This document shows, one piece after another, positions 8,425 through 16,304 of a DNA stretch of 64,000 bases. Each line of letters opens with the position of its first letter. Within the stretch, counting starts at the first letter, position 1. The stretch covers positions 1 through 64,000 of the forward strand of contig NZ_SHLX01000035.1 of the NCBI RefSeq assembly GCF_004764705.1. Reading direction: 5' to 3'. The notes beneath the pieces were generated by a model. The model saw only the letters and a list, made by a program, of their open reading frames with translations, was not told where the DNA came from and searched no databases. A program made the position numbers and the translations under genes. The stretch is from Paenibacillus cymbidii. GTDB lineage: Bacteria > Bacillota > Bacilli > Paenibacillales > NBRC-103111.

Positions 8425-9624
8425 CTAGCGTTCCGTCACGGCACTGTCGTTCGGGCCGCGCCACACCGGGCCCGCCGGCTTCCAGCCGCCGCCCGCCGCC
8501 GGCAGCGCCAGCTCGCGCTTCGCCCAGCCGGCGGCGATGCGCCCGCGCACGGCGGCAAGAGACGGCACGCCGCTTGTGGCATCGGGCCGCTCGACGTTGC
8601 AGGCGCCGACCGCTACCGCAAGATCGAGCGCCTCCTCCGGCGGCAGCCCTTGCAGCCAGCCGGCAAGGAAGCCGGCGATCGTACAGTCGCCGGCGCCGGT
8701 CGTGCCCGCCGCCTCCACACGGTAGCAGGCCGCCGCCAGCTCGCGCCCGGTCCACGTCGCGCCCGCACCCATGGCGGCAATTCGCCCGGCATCCGCCGAC
8801 GTGCGCATGTACAAGCCGCGGTCGCCGAGCTTCAGCACCACGACGCCGGCGCCCATCGCCAGCAGCCGCTCCGCCAGCGCCGCCAGCAAGCCGCCGTCCG
8901 CATGGGCAAGCGGATCGGCGGCGCCATGCTCGCGGCACAAGCGGCCGTATTCGTCCGGCATCAGCATGGCCATCGTTTCGTCGAAGCTCGGCAGGAACAG
9001 GTCGACGTGCGGCAACGCCCGCGTCAGGATGGCGCTCCAGTCTGCGCGTCCGGCCGGCGAATCGGGATCGGGCCGCGCCAAGTCGAGCGATACGGCGAGT
9101 CCGCGCGAGCGAACGAAACCAAGCAGGCGCTCCAGTTCGGCGCCGCCGCTCTCATACATCCGCCGCATGAGCGGCGGGTAACCGAAATGAAACAGCCGCG
9201 CTCCTTGCAGTTCTTCCTCCCGCACATCCGCAGCCGTGAACGTATCGTTGGCGCCCGTGCAGTGCAGGAAGACGCGATCCACCTGCGGCGGATTAAGGAC
9301 GACGGTATAGGACGTCGTTTCGCCCGCCGCCACAATCATCCCGTCCGCCAGCCCGGCACCGCTCTCGCGCAAAATGTCGGCGATCGCCCCGCCGAACCGG
9401 TCGTCGCCGATTTTGCCCATCAGCTTGACCCGGGCGCCGAGCCGGTGCAGCGCGATGCCCGTATTGGGCACCGCGCCGCCCGTGGCGATCGCTGCCGGTC
9501 CGACGTCAATCAGCTTGCCGGGCACGAGCAGCGCATCCAGGCCTGCCGGCGAATGGCGCATGGCCGGAATCAGATCCAGGCAAATATGGCCGGCGACAAT
9601 TACATCCGCGCCGCCGCGAGTCAC
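8425..9624 (-). CDS. PfkB-family carbohydrate kinase
   Basis: The protein belongs to the ribokinase/PfkB superfamily: N-terminal VIVAGHICLDLIP, glycine pair GGAVPNTGIALHRLG that binds the sugar, and C-terminal GTTGAGDCTIAGFLAG with the catalytic aspartate and anion hole. It is 399 residues, about 80 longer than ordinary members. The GTG at 9624 overlaps the stop of the oxidoreductase gene as GTGA and has GGGAGG upstream, so the genes are coupled. The substrate is unknown; with the aldolase and isomerase nearby, a ketose or ketose-like sugar is likely. Confidence 0.87.
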   Translation of the reverse strand: MTRGGADVIVAGHICLDLIPAMRHSPAGLDALLVPGKLIDVGPAAIATGGAVPNTGIALHRLGARVKLMGKIGDDRFGGAIADILRESGAGLADGMIVAAGETTSYTVVLNPPQVDRVFLHCTGANDTFTAADVREEELQGARLFHFGYPPLMRRMYESGGAELERLLGFVRSRGLAVSLDLARPDPDSPAGRADWSAILTRALPHVDLFLPSFDETMAMLMPDEYGRLCREHGAADPLAHADGGLLAALAERLLAMGAGVVVLKLGDRGLYMRTSADAGRIAAMGAGATWTGRELAAACYRVEAAGTTGAGDCTIAGFLAGWLQGLPPEEALDLAVAVGACNVERPDATSGVPSLAAVRGRIAAGWAKRELALPAAGGGWKPAGPVWRGPNDSAVTER

Positions 9625-10793
9625 AGCGCTTCCTCCCAATCGATGGCCACCGCGCTGGTGTCTCGTTGCGAAGCAAGCGCCGCCGTAAACACGCGGTGGC
9701 TGCCTTCCGCCTCCGCCGGCGTCGCGCAATAAAACGGCTGCATCATCGCCCTGCCGTCAATCGACGCCGCCACTTCGTCGCAGAACGCCGCCCACATCTG
9801 CAGAATGGAATCCGAAAACCCGAACTCGAAGATGCTTCCCGTAATCGCCTTGTAGGCGCCAACATAGGGCACGTCCGCCACCTGCCACGCCTGTTTGCCG
9901 CCGGGCCGGTACGGCATCGAAGCGAGCTGCTTCGGATTCTTCGTCGAGTACTCGGCGGACAGCTCCGTTCCCGCGATCCGCAGAAACCACGTATTCGCAT
10001 GCCCCGGCGCGATTCGCTTCATAGACATGACGAGCGGGAACGACTGGTCTTCAGCGGTGGCATCGCAGGCGAGAATTGCGTTGTCCCACGTTTCGCAAGG
10101 CACCGGCGCGCCACTCGCATCGGGCCGCTCAAGCACGATGTTGGACAGCAGCGCCCGTACGGTGCGCGGCTTCCAGCCGAAGCGCAGCGGCAAATGCAGC
10201 ACGTGCATGCCAAGATCGCCCATGCAGCCGTATTCGCCGTTGGTAGCGATGCGGCGTTTCCAATTGATCGGCTTCGTCGGATCGAGATCGCTCGAATGCC
10301 AGAAACCCGCTTCAACTTCGATAATCCGCCCGAACTTGCCTTCGTTCACCCACTGGACCATTTGCTGCACCGCCGGAAAAAACGGAAATTCGGACGCGCA
10401 GCGCACAATTACGTCCGGACGGGCGTCAAGCGCCTCGCGAATGCGGCGGTTGGCTTCCGCGTCGATGCCGAACGGCTTTTCGCCGAGCAGATGTTTGCCG
10501 GAAGCAATGATATCGGTATAAAGCCGGTCATGCAGGTTGTGCGGCACGGCGCAATACACCGCGTCGATTTCGGGATTGGCCAGCAGCTCCTTGTAGTCGC
10601 TGTATGCGTACTGCACGCTCGGAACCCGGTCGCTGAACCACTGCGCCGCCGCCGGAACGGCGTCGCATACCGCCACAATGCGCGGCTCGAACGTGACGTC
10701 GGTCAAATGGCACCACCGGGCGGCGGCGCTGGCGAACTCCTTGCCCATCAGGCCGCAGCCGATAACGCCGAAACGAATGACCCGTCTGCTCAT
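9621..10793 (-). CDS. Gfo/Idh/MocA-family oxidoreductase
   Basis: The 390-residue protein has an N-terminal Rossmann fold (FGVIGCGLMGKEFASAAARW) and the family EKPFGID motif near residue 105, followed by the alpha/beta substrate domain. Members oxidise or reduce a sugar, inositol or sugar acid with NAD(P). It overlaps the aldolase gene upstream by 4 bases and the kinase gene downstream by 4 bases, so the three proteins are made together. The substrate cannot be named. Confidence 0.88.
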   Translation of the reverse strand: MSRRVIRFGVIGCGLMGKEFASAAARWCHLTDVTFEPRIVAVCDAVPAAAQWFSDRVPSVQYAYSDYKELLANPEIDAVYCAVPHNLHDRLYTDIIASGKHLLGEKPFGIDAEANRRIREALDARPDVIVRCASEFPFFPAVQQMVQWVNEGKFGRIIEVEAGFWHSSDLDPTKPINWKRRIATNGEYGCMGDLGMHVLHLPLRFGWKPRTVRALLSNIVLERPDASGAPVPCETWDNAILACDATAEDQSFPLVMSMKRIAPGHANTWFLRIAGTELSAEYSTKNPKQLASMPYRPGGKQAWQVADVPYVGAYKAITGSIFEFGFSDSILQMWAAFCDEVAASIDGRAMMQPFYCATPAEAEGSHRVFTAALASQRDTSAVAIDWEEAL

Positions 10794-11635
10794 CGCGCGA
10801 CCCCCCCACCCAGAAGCTCAATCGCTTCCTCAAAGGTTGCGCCTTGATGGACAATCGCCATCAACGCGCTTGTCATGCCGCCCGGGTTCGGATGCTGGAT
10901 GACGTTGCGCCCGTATACGATGCCGGACGCCCCTTGCTTCATCAGCTCGATCGTGCGCGCGACGATCTCTGCGTCGCCGGCCCTGCCGCCGCCGCGCACA
11001 AGCACCGGAACGCCGGAGGCGACTTCGATCACGCGATGGTATTCGCTCACGTCGTCGCACGGATCGGCTTTGATCACGTCGGCACCAAGCTCGACTGCCT
11101 GACGGACGAGCGGCATAATGAGGCCGATGTTGCCGTCGACCATGTAACCGCCTTTCGTTTCGTTCGGCAGCATTACGAGCGGCTCGACCATCAGCGGCAT
11201 GCCGTACCGCTCGCACGCCGTCTTGAGCGCGGTTACGTTGCGCACGCATTGTCGGTGCAGCTCCGGCTGGTTCGGCAGCAGCAGCAGGTTCACGCACACG
11301 GCGACGGCGTCGAGCCGAACCGCGTGCAGGATCGCATCGTCGATCAGCTCGCTGAACAAGACAGCCGGCAGCGTCTGGCCGTAAATGTTGGCGGCGTCGG
11401 TACGCAGAACGAGACCGGGCTTGCTTTTGCCGGGAATGTCCTGCAGCTGGCGGGCTTGCCCTACGGTGAGCTGGATGCAATCGGGACCGGCGGCGACGAT
11501 CGTGTCGATCGCCGCTCGCATGTTTTCGATACCGGCGAGAAAGCCGGCCTCATTAAAAAATCCGTGGTCAATCGCCACGTCGAAGCATTTGCCTTGTTCG
11601 CTGAACATGCGTCGCAGGCGAGGTGTTGCCGTCAT
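10790..11635 (-). CDS. class I-type (DeoC/FbaB/LsrF-like) aldolase
   Basis: The 281-residue protein resembles FbaB/LacD/LsrF-type TIM-barrel aldolases: N-terminal FDVAIDHG, the strand GADVIKADPCDD with a lysine placed like the Schiff-base lysine, and the phosphate-binding end VLVRGGGRAGDAE plus GIVYGRNVIQHPNP. It probably cleaves a ketose phosphate made by the PfkB kinase. The ATG at 11635 follows GGAG. It is the first gene of the aldolase-oxidoreductase-kinase run and is divergent from the D-lyxose isomerase gene, with a 188-bp control region between. Confidence 0.82.
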   Translation of the reverse strand: MTATPRLRRMFSEQGKCFDVAIDHGFFNEAGFLAGIENMRAAIDTIVAAGPDCIQLTVGQARQLQDIPGKSKPGLVLRTDAANIYGQTLPAVLFSELIDDAILHAVRLDAVAVCVNLLLLPNQPELHRQCVRNVTALKTACERYGMPLMVEPLVMLPNETKGGYMVDGNIGLIMPLVRQAVELGADVIKADPCDDVSEYHRVIEVASGVPVLVRGGGRAGDAEIVARTIELMKQGASGIVYGRNVIQHPNPGGMTSALMAIVHQGATFEEAIELLGGGVAR

Positions 11636-11700
11636 GAGTCCACACTCCATTTTGTCCGAATATAACCACAATATAACGTCATACCTGCTAATTGTCCACT

Positions 11701-11727
11701 ACAAAATGTTCGTTTGTAACATTTTAT
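11701..11727. promoter_or_regulatory. inverted repeat, candidate DeoR operator
   Basis: ACAAAATGTT (11701-11710) and AACATTTTAT (11718-11727) form a 9/10 inverted repeat around 7 bases, in the divergent region of the sugar module. A TTGCTT-N17-TAGAAT promoter-like pair for the isomerase gene sits just right of it (11754-11782). Assignment to the DeoR protein is inference. Confidence 0.5.
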
Positions 11728-11823
11728 AGCAACAAAATCGATTTGACAAGTCATTGCTTTTGCCGTCCGGCCGATTTAGAATAAATGCAACATCGCCACC
11801 CGCGAACGAAAGGAAGATGCGCC

Positions 11824-12372
11824 ATGCTTACCGCCAAACAGGTTGCCGATTTTCAACAGGAAGCCGCCCGTCGTCTGCGCGAAAGCGGCATAGCGCTCGC
11901 CCCGCACGAACAAGCGCAAATCGAAGCGGCCGATTTTGGGCTGAACCAATTCGAAACGATGGGGCTCGGTCTGCTCGTTTATGTCAATACGGCGCGCGTC
12001 TGCGCCAAGGAGCTGATTATGCTGCCGATGCAGACGTGCCCGGAGCATCGACATCCGCCGATTGACGACAGCAATCCGGGCAAGGAGGAAACGTTCCGCT
12101 GCCGCAAAGGCACCGTCTATTTGTTCGTGCCCGGCCCGCGCACCGAACGGCCGCAAGCCGTGCCGCCCGCGGACAGGCAATCGTACTACACCGTCTGGCA
12201 CCAGATCGAGCTGAAGGCCGGCGACCAGTACACGATCTTGCCGAATACGAAGCATTGGTTTCAGGCCGGCCCGGAAGGCGCGATTGTCACCGAATTTTCC
12301 ACGACCAGCTTCGACGAGTTCGACGTGTTCACCGATCCGGAGATCGCCCGCGCCACGAAGATCGTCGACTGA
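11824..12372 (+). CDS. D-lyxose ketol-isomerase (YdaE-like cupin)
   Basis: The 182-residue cupin closely follows Bacillus YdaE-type D-lyxose isomerase, which interconverts D-lyxose and D-xylulose and also D-mannose and D-fructose. The metal site is H75 and H77 in TCPEHRHPP, a glutamate in GKEETFRCR (88-89) and the histidine of NTKHWFQAG. The ATG at 11824 has AAAGGAAG upstream. It is divergent from the aldolase-kinase operon, and its ketose product would suit that kinase and aldolase. Confidence 0.88.
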   Translation: MLTAKQVADFQQEAARRLRESGIALAPHEQAQIEAADFGLNQFETMGLGLLVYVNTARVCAKELIMLPMQTCPEHRHPPIDDSNPGKEETFRCRKGTVYLFVPGPRTERPQAVPPADRQSYYTVWHQIELKAGDQYTILPNTKHWFQAGPEGAIVTEFSTTSFDEFDVFTDPEIARATKIVD

Positions 12373-12397
12373 AGGCGCCTTAATATCGTGAGACGAG

Positions 12398-12427
12398 AGA
12401 AAACCGTCAGGAGCTTTCCTGACGGTT
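12398..12427 (-). terminator. terminator of the CheY-like gene
   Basis: On the minus strand AACCGTCAGGA pairs perfectly with TCCTGACGGTT around a 4-base loop and runs into TTTTCTC. It lies 15 bases beyond the CheY-like stop codon. Confidence 0.85.
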
Positions 12428-12441
12428 CGATTCGCTTGCGA

Positions 12442-12822
12442 TTATTTTTTTCCCGCTTCGATCGCTTGCGACACCTTGTGGAGCGCTTCGACCACACGTT
12501 CCTTCATGAACGGCTTGACCAGAAAGTCGGACGCTCCAAGCTGGATCGCTTCTACGATCCGGTGCTGGTGCCCGACCGCCGAACACATGATGACTCGCGC
12601 GCGGGGGTCGAATTGGCGAATGGCCCGCAACGCGTCCACGCCTTCCATCTCCGGCATCGTAATGTCCATGGTGACGAGGTCGGGACGGTATTTTTTGTAC
12701 TTGTCGATCGCATCCAGACCGTCCACCGCTTCGCAAACGACCGTATGGCCGGCGCCTTCAATCAACTGCCGCAGCATGATCCGCATGAATGAAGCGTCGT
12801 CAACCACCATTACCGTAGCCAA
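12442..12822 (-). CDS. CheY-like single-domain response regulator
   Basis: A stand-alone receiver of 126 residues: acidic pocket DD (8-9), phospho-acceptor D53 in LVTMDITMPEM, switch serine in MCSAVG and the KPF lysine. It has no output domain, as in CheY or Spo0F-type proteins. The start is taken as TTG 12822, preceded by GAAGGG; a TTG two codons earlier is also possible. No chemotaxis gene is near. The region before the gene contains four 11-bp tandem repeats that look like a response-regulator operator. Confidence 0.82.
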   Translation of the reverse strand: MATVMVVDDASFMRIMLRQLIEGAGHTVVCEAVDGLDAIDKYKKYRPDLVTMDITMPEMEGVDALRAIRQFDPRARVIMCSAVGHQHRIVEAIQLGASDFLVKPFMKERVVEALHKVSQAIEAGKK

Positions 12823-12867
12823 ACGCAACCCTTCTTCCTTCGTGGTTCCGTCTAGTCTACCAAACCG

Positions 12868-12928
12868 TTCTGAACAAAATCTGAACAATTTCTGAACAAG
12901 ATCTGACAAGCTGCCGCGAATTGTTCAG
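12868..12928. promoter_or_regulatory. four 11-bp iterons, Pho-box-like operator
   Basis: TTCTGAACAAA, ATCTGAACAAT, TTCTGAACAAG and ATCTGACAAGC follow without gap from 12868 to 12911, one helical turn each, with an inverted TTGTTCAG at 12921-12928. The layout (7-bp CTGAACA plus 4-bp A/T spacer) is that of tandem OmpR/PhoB-family sites. It lies 46-106 bases upstream of the CheY-like start. Confidence 0.65.
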
Positions 12929-12984
12929 TTTTTCAATTACGGGCGGCGAAAACGGACGAATAAGCCAAATTGACGGCCTATTGC

Positions 12985-13809
12985 TCAGGAGCCGAACCGC
13001 GCCGCATGGCTGAGCAGCACGGGCAGCACCGACAAGTGCCCTTCGCCGGCGAACTCGCGATATTCGGCGCGCACGCCGAACGACGCCAGCGCCGCCAGCC
13101 GCTCCGCCTGCTCGCGCGCGTTGGCGTTCATCCCGCTCGGATGGCCGTCCTCCAGCTCGCCGGCGGCGAGCAGGACGTCGGCCTCGAGCCGCTCTGTCCG
13201 CACCCGCGCCGCAAATGCCCGCTCCCGCTCCCGCAAGACCCCGCGGTTCCAATGAATGGACGGGCTGCCCGCCACATACGTGCGGAACGCTTCCGGCCGC
13301 GTGAACAGCATATGCAGCACGAACAAGCCGCCGAGCGAGTGGCCGATGAGCTTGCGCCGGGAGCGGTCGAGCGGGAACCGCCGCTCCATCGCCGGCATCA
13401 ACTCGCCCACGAGGAACGACGCGAACATGTCCGCTCCGCCCATCGGCGGCATCAGCCGCCCGTCGCGCAGCGAAGGCAGCTCCTCCGGCGGCGCCGGCAT
13501 CGTAAAATCTTCATAACGCGCCGGCGGGAACGGCTGGTCGGTCGGATACCCGACACCGACCACAACAGACGGCGCCACACCCGACAAATCGCCGCGGCGC
13601 GCCTGCAGCCGCACCGTTTCGACCGCCGTGGCGAATACGGCGCCCGCGTCCAGCACATACACGGCCGGATAGCCTTCGTCCGGCGGCGCTTCCGCCGGAT
13701 AAGCGACGCTGATCCGGTACTCCCGCTCGGCGCCGCCGTGCGCCGTCATCGCAAACTGCACGCTGCGCGGAATCGATACCGGCTGCTCTTCCCGCACCTC
13801 TTTTTCCAT
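12985..13809 (-). CDS. siderophore-type esterase (alpha/beta hydrolase)
   Basis: The 274-residue hydrolase belongs to the Fes/IroE/BesA-like esterase family. The nucleophile elbow is GHSLGGLF, the C-terminal catalytic histidine is in EGHLSVLP and an aspartate or glutamate lies in the stretch before it. No signal peptide is seen, so it would act in the cytoplasm on imported ferric siderophore. It is the last gene of the iron operon, 37 bases after the nitroreductase stop, and is the second esterase of the operon, which differs clearly from the first in sequence. Confidence 0.82.
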   Translation of the reverse strand: MEKEVREEQPVSIPRSVQFAMTAHGGAEREYRISVAYPAEAPPDEGYPAVYVLDAGAVFATAVETVRLQARRGDLSGVAPSVVVGVGYPTDQPFPPARYEDFTMPAPPEELPSLRDGRLMPPMGGADMFASFLVGELMPAMERRFPLDRSRRKLIGHSLGGLFVLHMLFTRPEAFRTYVAGSPSIHWNRGVLRERERAFAARVRTERLEADVLLAAGELEDGHPSGMNANAREQAERLAALASFGVRAEYREFAGEGHLSVLPVLLSHAARFGS

Positions 13810-13846
13810 CTGCCGCTCCCTCCCCTCCTAAGCCTAGCCCGTCGCT

Positions 13847-14413
13847 TTACGCGCGGTCGATCACGGTCAGCCGGTCGGCGGCCGGAATACGCGGCTGCGC
13901 CGTCGGAATTTTCGCCGGATAACCGATGTGCAGGTTGCCGAGCGCCTTCTCCCCGGGCCGGATGCCGACCGCATCGCGGAACTCGGCGACGTGCAGCCAC
14001 GGGTACGTCTCCCACGTCAGCCCGATGCCGCGCTCCCAGGCGAGCAGGCTGAAATTGTGAACGATGCAGCTCGTCGAGGCGTAATCCTCCTCGCGCGTAA
14101 TCAGGTTCGGGTCCTCCCGCATGAGCACGGTCATAATCATCGGAATGGTCATGATTTTATCGTAAAATTTCTGCCCGACTTCCTTCTTCCTGCCTGCGTC
14201 CGGCTCGCGCTGCTCCTTCATGATCCTCACCGCCTCGGCAATGCGCCGGCGGCCTTCGCCATACGTCAGGATGAACCGCCACGGCTGCGTCATATGGTAG
14301 TTCGGCACCCACACCGCCGTATCGAGCAGCTCGCCCACAAGCTCCGGCGAAACGTCGCGCGGCTCGAACGCGTGAATCGAACGTCTCGCCCTTATCAGTT
14401 GCGCCAATTCCAT
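13847..14413 (-). CDS. nitroreductase-family flavoprotein
   Basis: The 188-residue protein has the FMN nitroreductase pattern: N-terminal LIRARRSIHAFEPRDV with the flavin phosphate-binding arginines, the middle WVPNYHMTQPWRF loop, and the C-terminal LHIGYPAK. These enzymes pass electrons from NAD(P)H to many acceptors. The ATG at 14413 has GGAGGGA upstream. It lies between two siderophore esterases in one operon, so a role in reducing ferric iron or a siderophore is plausible, but this is inference from context. Confidence 0.85.
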   Translation of the reverse strand: MELAQLIRARRSIHAFEPRDVSPELVGELLDTAVWVPNYHMTQPWRFILTYGEGRRRIAEAVRIMKEQREPDAGRKKEVGQKFYDKIMTIPMIMTVLMREDPNLITREEDYASTSCIVHNFSLLAWERGIGLTWETYPWLHVAEFRDAVGIRPGEKALGNLHIGYPAKIPTAQPRIPAADRLTVIDRA

Positions 14414-14430
14414 CGTAATCCCTCCGTTCG

Positions 14431-15231
14431 TTACACGTGTTGCGGCTGCGATTGCGCTTGCGGCTCCGGTTCCGTCTCCGGCGCGAACAGCCAGCCGAGC
14501 GCGCCCGGAAACCGGCGCACGAAGCATTCCAGCGAATGATCGGCGCCTTCGTCCAGCACGAAAGTCAGGCGGTTGCCCGGCGCGCTGTTCTGCGACAAGA
14601 TCGCGTACGCCTCTTTGGTGCGCGGCACCATTTCTTTCTGAATGTTCGTTTTCCGCGAGCCCTCAAGGCTGCCGACGTCGATGTAGATGTCCGGACGCGG
14701 CTGCGGAAGCGGATGGGCGCGAATATAGTCGATGAAGCCGGGGTACCAGAGCGAAGAGGAGGTGGCGCCGATTTTGCCGAAAGTCTCCGGGCGCAGGTAC
14801 GCCGCGTACAGCGACACCAGGCCGCCGAGCGATTCGCCGATCAGGCCGGTATGCTTCGCTTCCGGCAGCGTGCGGTATTTGCCGTCGATGTACGGCTTCA
14901 GCCGGTCGGCGATAAAATCGATATAAGCGCCGCCCTTGCCGCCAAAATCGTGATACCGCCCGGTCAGCGACGGATGGTACCAAGGCGAATAGTCGTCGAC
15001 CCGGTCGTCCGTGCCGATGCCCACCAGCAGCAGCTCCTCCGGCACGCCTGCCGCAAACATCCGCTCCAGCTCCTCCAGCGCGCGGCCGGCGGCCGGATCG
15101 AACACTTCTCCCCGGTCATGCACGTAAACAACCGGAAACCGCCGGGCGCCCGCAAAATAGGACGGAGGCAAATACAAAAACAGCTCCCTGCGCTCAAACG
15201 AATCGTGAACGATCGTGCCTTGCAGATCCAT
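14431..15231 (-). CDS. BesA/IroE-like siderophore esterase
   Basis: The 266-residue protein looks like enterochelin esterase-type hydrolases such as Bacillus BesA, which cuts ferri-bacillibactin after uptake. Visible features are FPVVYVHDRG, the acidic loop SPWYHPSLTGRYHDFGG, the nucleophile elbow GESLGGLVSLYAA, and a histidine in EGADHSLECF. No export signal is present. It follows the second FecCD permease by 44 bases in the same operon. Cutting of the siderophore in the cytoplasm would release iron. Confidence 0.85.
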   Translation of the reverse strand: MDLQGTIVHDSFERRELFLYLPPSYFAGARRFPVVYVHDRGEVFDPAAGRALEELERMFAAGVPEELLLVGIGTDDRVDDYSPWYHPSLTGRYHDFGGKGGAYIDFIADRLKPYIDGKYRTLPEAKHTGLIGESLGGLVSLYAAYLRPETFGKIGATSSSLWYPGFIDYIRAHPLPQPRPDIYIDVGSLEGSRKTNIQKEMVPRTKEAYAILSQNSAPGNRLTFVLDEGADHSLECFVRRFPGALGWLFAPETEPEPQAQSQPQHV

Positions 15232-15275
15232 GCGCTCACCTCCTTAAGCTCTTTAGCCCTTGATCTCCTAAACTC

Positions 15276-16304
15276 TTATGCCGAAGCTTTGGCCCGAAAC
15301 AACAAATACACAAAATACGGCACGCCGACGATCGCAATTACAATGCCGACCGGCAGCTCCGCGGGTTGAAACGCCGTTTTGGCGATCAAGTCCGATGCCG
15401 TGACGAGCAGCATGCCGATCGCGCCGCACACCGGCAGCACGTAGCGATGGCGCTGGCCGACGAGCCGCTTGGCGATATGCGGCGCCAGCAGGCCAACGAA
15501 GCCGATGCCGCCCGACACCGCCACGCAGGCGCTGACGATGCCGATGGCGGCCAGCAGCAGCAGCCGCTTCTCCCGTTCGGTCGCCAGCCCCAGCCCCGTT
15601 GCCGTCGTTTCGCCGAGCTGGAACAGGTCGAGCGCATACGCCTTGCGCATCATGACGGGCGTCAGCAGCACGAGCCAGGGCAGCGTGGCGACGATATACG
15701 TCCAGTTGGCGTTATAGATGCTGCCGGTCAGCCAGACGGCCGCGGTTTCAAAATCTTTGGCGTTCATCTTCAGGGACAAATAGAGCGAAATCGCGCCGAA
15801 CCCCGAGCCGATCGCAATGCCGCTCAGAACCAGGTTGCGCGGATCGAGCGTGCCGCCGCGCCACGCCAGCGCATAGATGCACGCCGCCGCCAGCAGCCCG
15901 CCGACCAGACCAAACACCGGCATCGTCATAACGGCGAGCCAGCCGGTAATTTTCACTTTGCCGGCAAACAGGAACAGGAACGTCACGATCGCCGCCCCCG
16001 CGCCCGCGTTGATGCCGAGAATGCCGGGATCGGCCAGGCCGTTGCGGGTGATGCCTTGAATTACCGCGCCGGCAATGCCGAGACCAAAGCCGACGAGCAT
16101 GGCGATCACGATGCGCGGCAGCCGAAAATCGAACACCACCAAGTCGTAGTCGGCGTTCGGATGGATGCGCAGCAATGTTTTGGCCACGTCGAGCGGCGCG
16201 ATGTCGAACGTGCCGTTCGTCACGCTGACGTAGACGGCGGCGGCAAGCAGCAGCAGCAAAGCCGCCAGCGTTGCGGCGAATCGCCGGTTGTCGTTTCTAC
16301 GCAT
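15276..16304 (-). CDS. FecCD-family iron-siderophore permease 2
   Basis: The 342-residue permease has about ten membrane helices and family motifs: LPRIVIAMLVGFGLGIAGAV near residue 60-80, and the ATPase-coupling end GGIGFVGLLAPHIAKRLVG. It would form a heterodimer with the permease encoded just upstream. The ATG at 16304 has AAGGGGGG upstream and lies inside the end of that gene (8-base overlap). Imports ferric siderophore delivered by the lipoprotein at 17326-18366. No ATP-binding subunit is encoded in the window. Confidence 0.92.
   Translation of the reverse strand: MRRNDNRRFAATLAALLLLLAAAVYVSVTNGTFDIAPLDVAKTLLRIHPNADYDLVVFDFRLPRIVIAMLVGFGLGIAGAVIQGITRNGLADPGILGINAGAGAAIVTFLFLFAGKVKITGWLAVMTMPVFGLVGGLLAAACIYALAWRGGTLDPRNLVLSGIAIGSGFGAISLYLSLKMNAKDFETAAVWLTGSIYNANWTYIVATLPWLVLLTPVMMRKAYALDLFQLGETTATGLGLATEREKRLLLLAAIGIVSACVAVSGGIGFVGLLAPHIAKRLVGQRHRYVLPVCGAIGMLLVTASDLIAKTAFQPAELPVGIVIAIVGVPYFVYLLFRAKASA

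Noticed and set aside
11743-11782. TTGACA at 11743 as the -35 of the isomerase gene
   Set aside because: The distance to TAGAAT is 28 bases, too long; TTGCTT at 11754 gives the normal 17.
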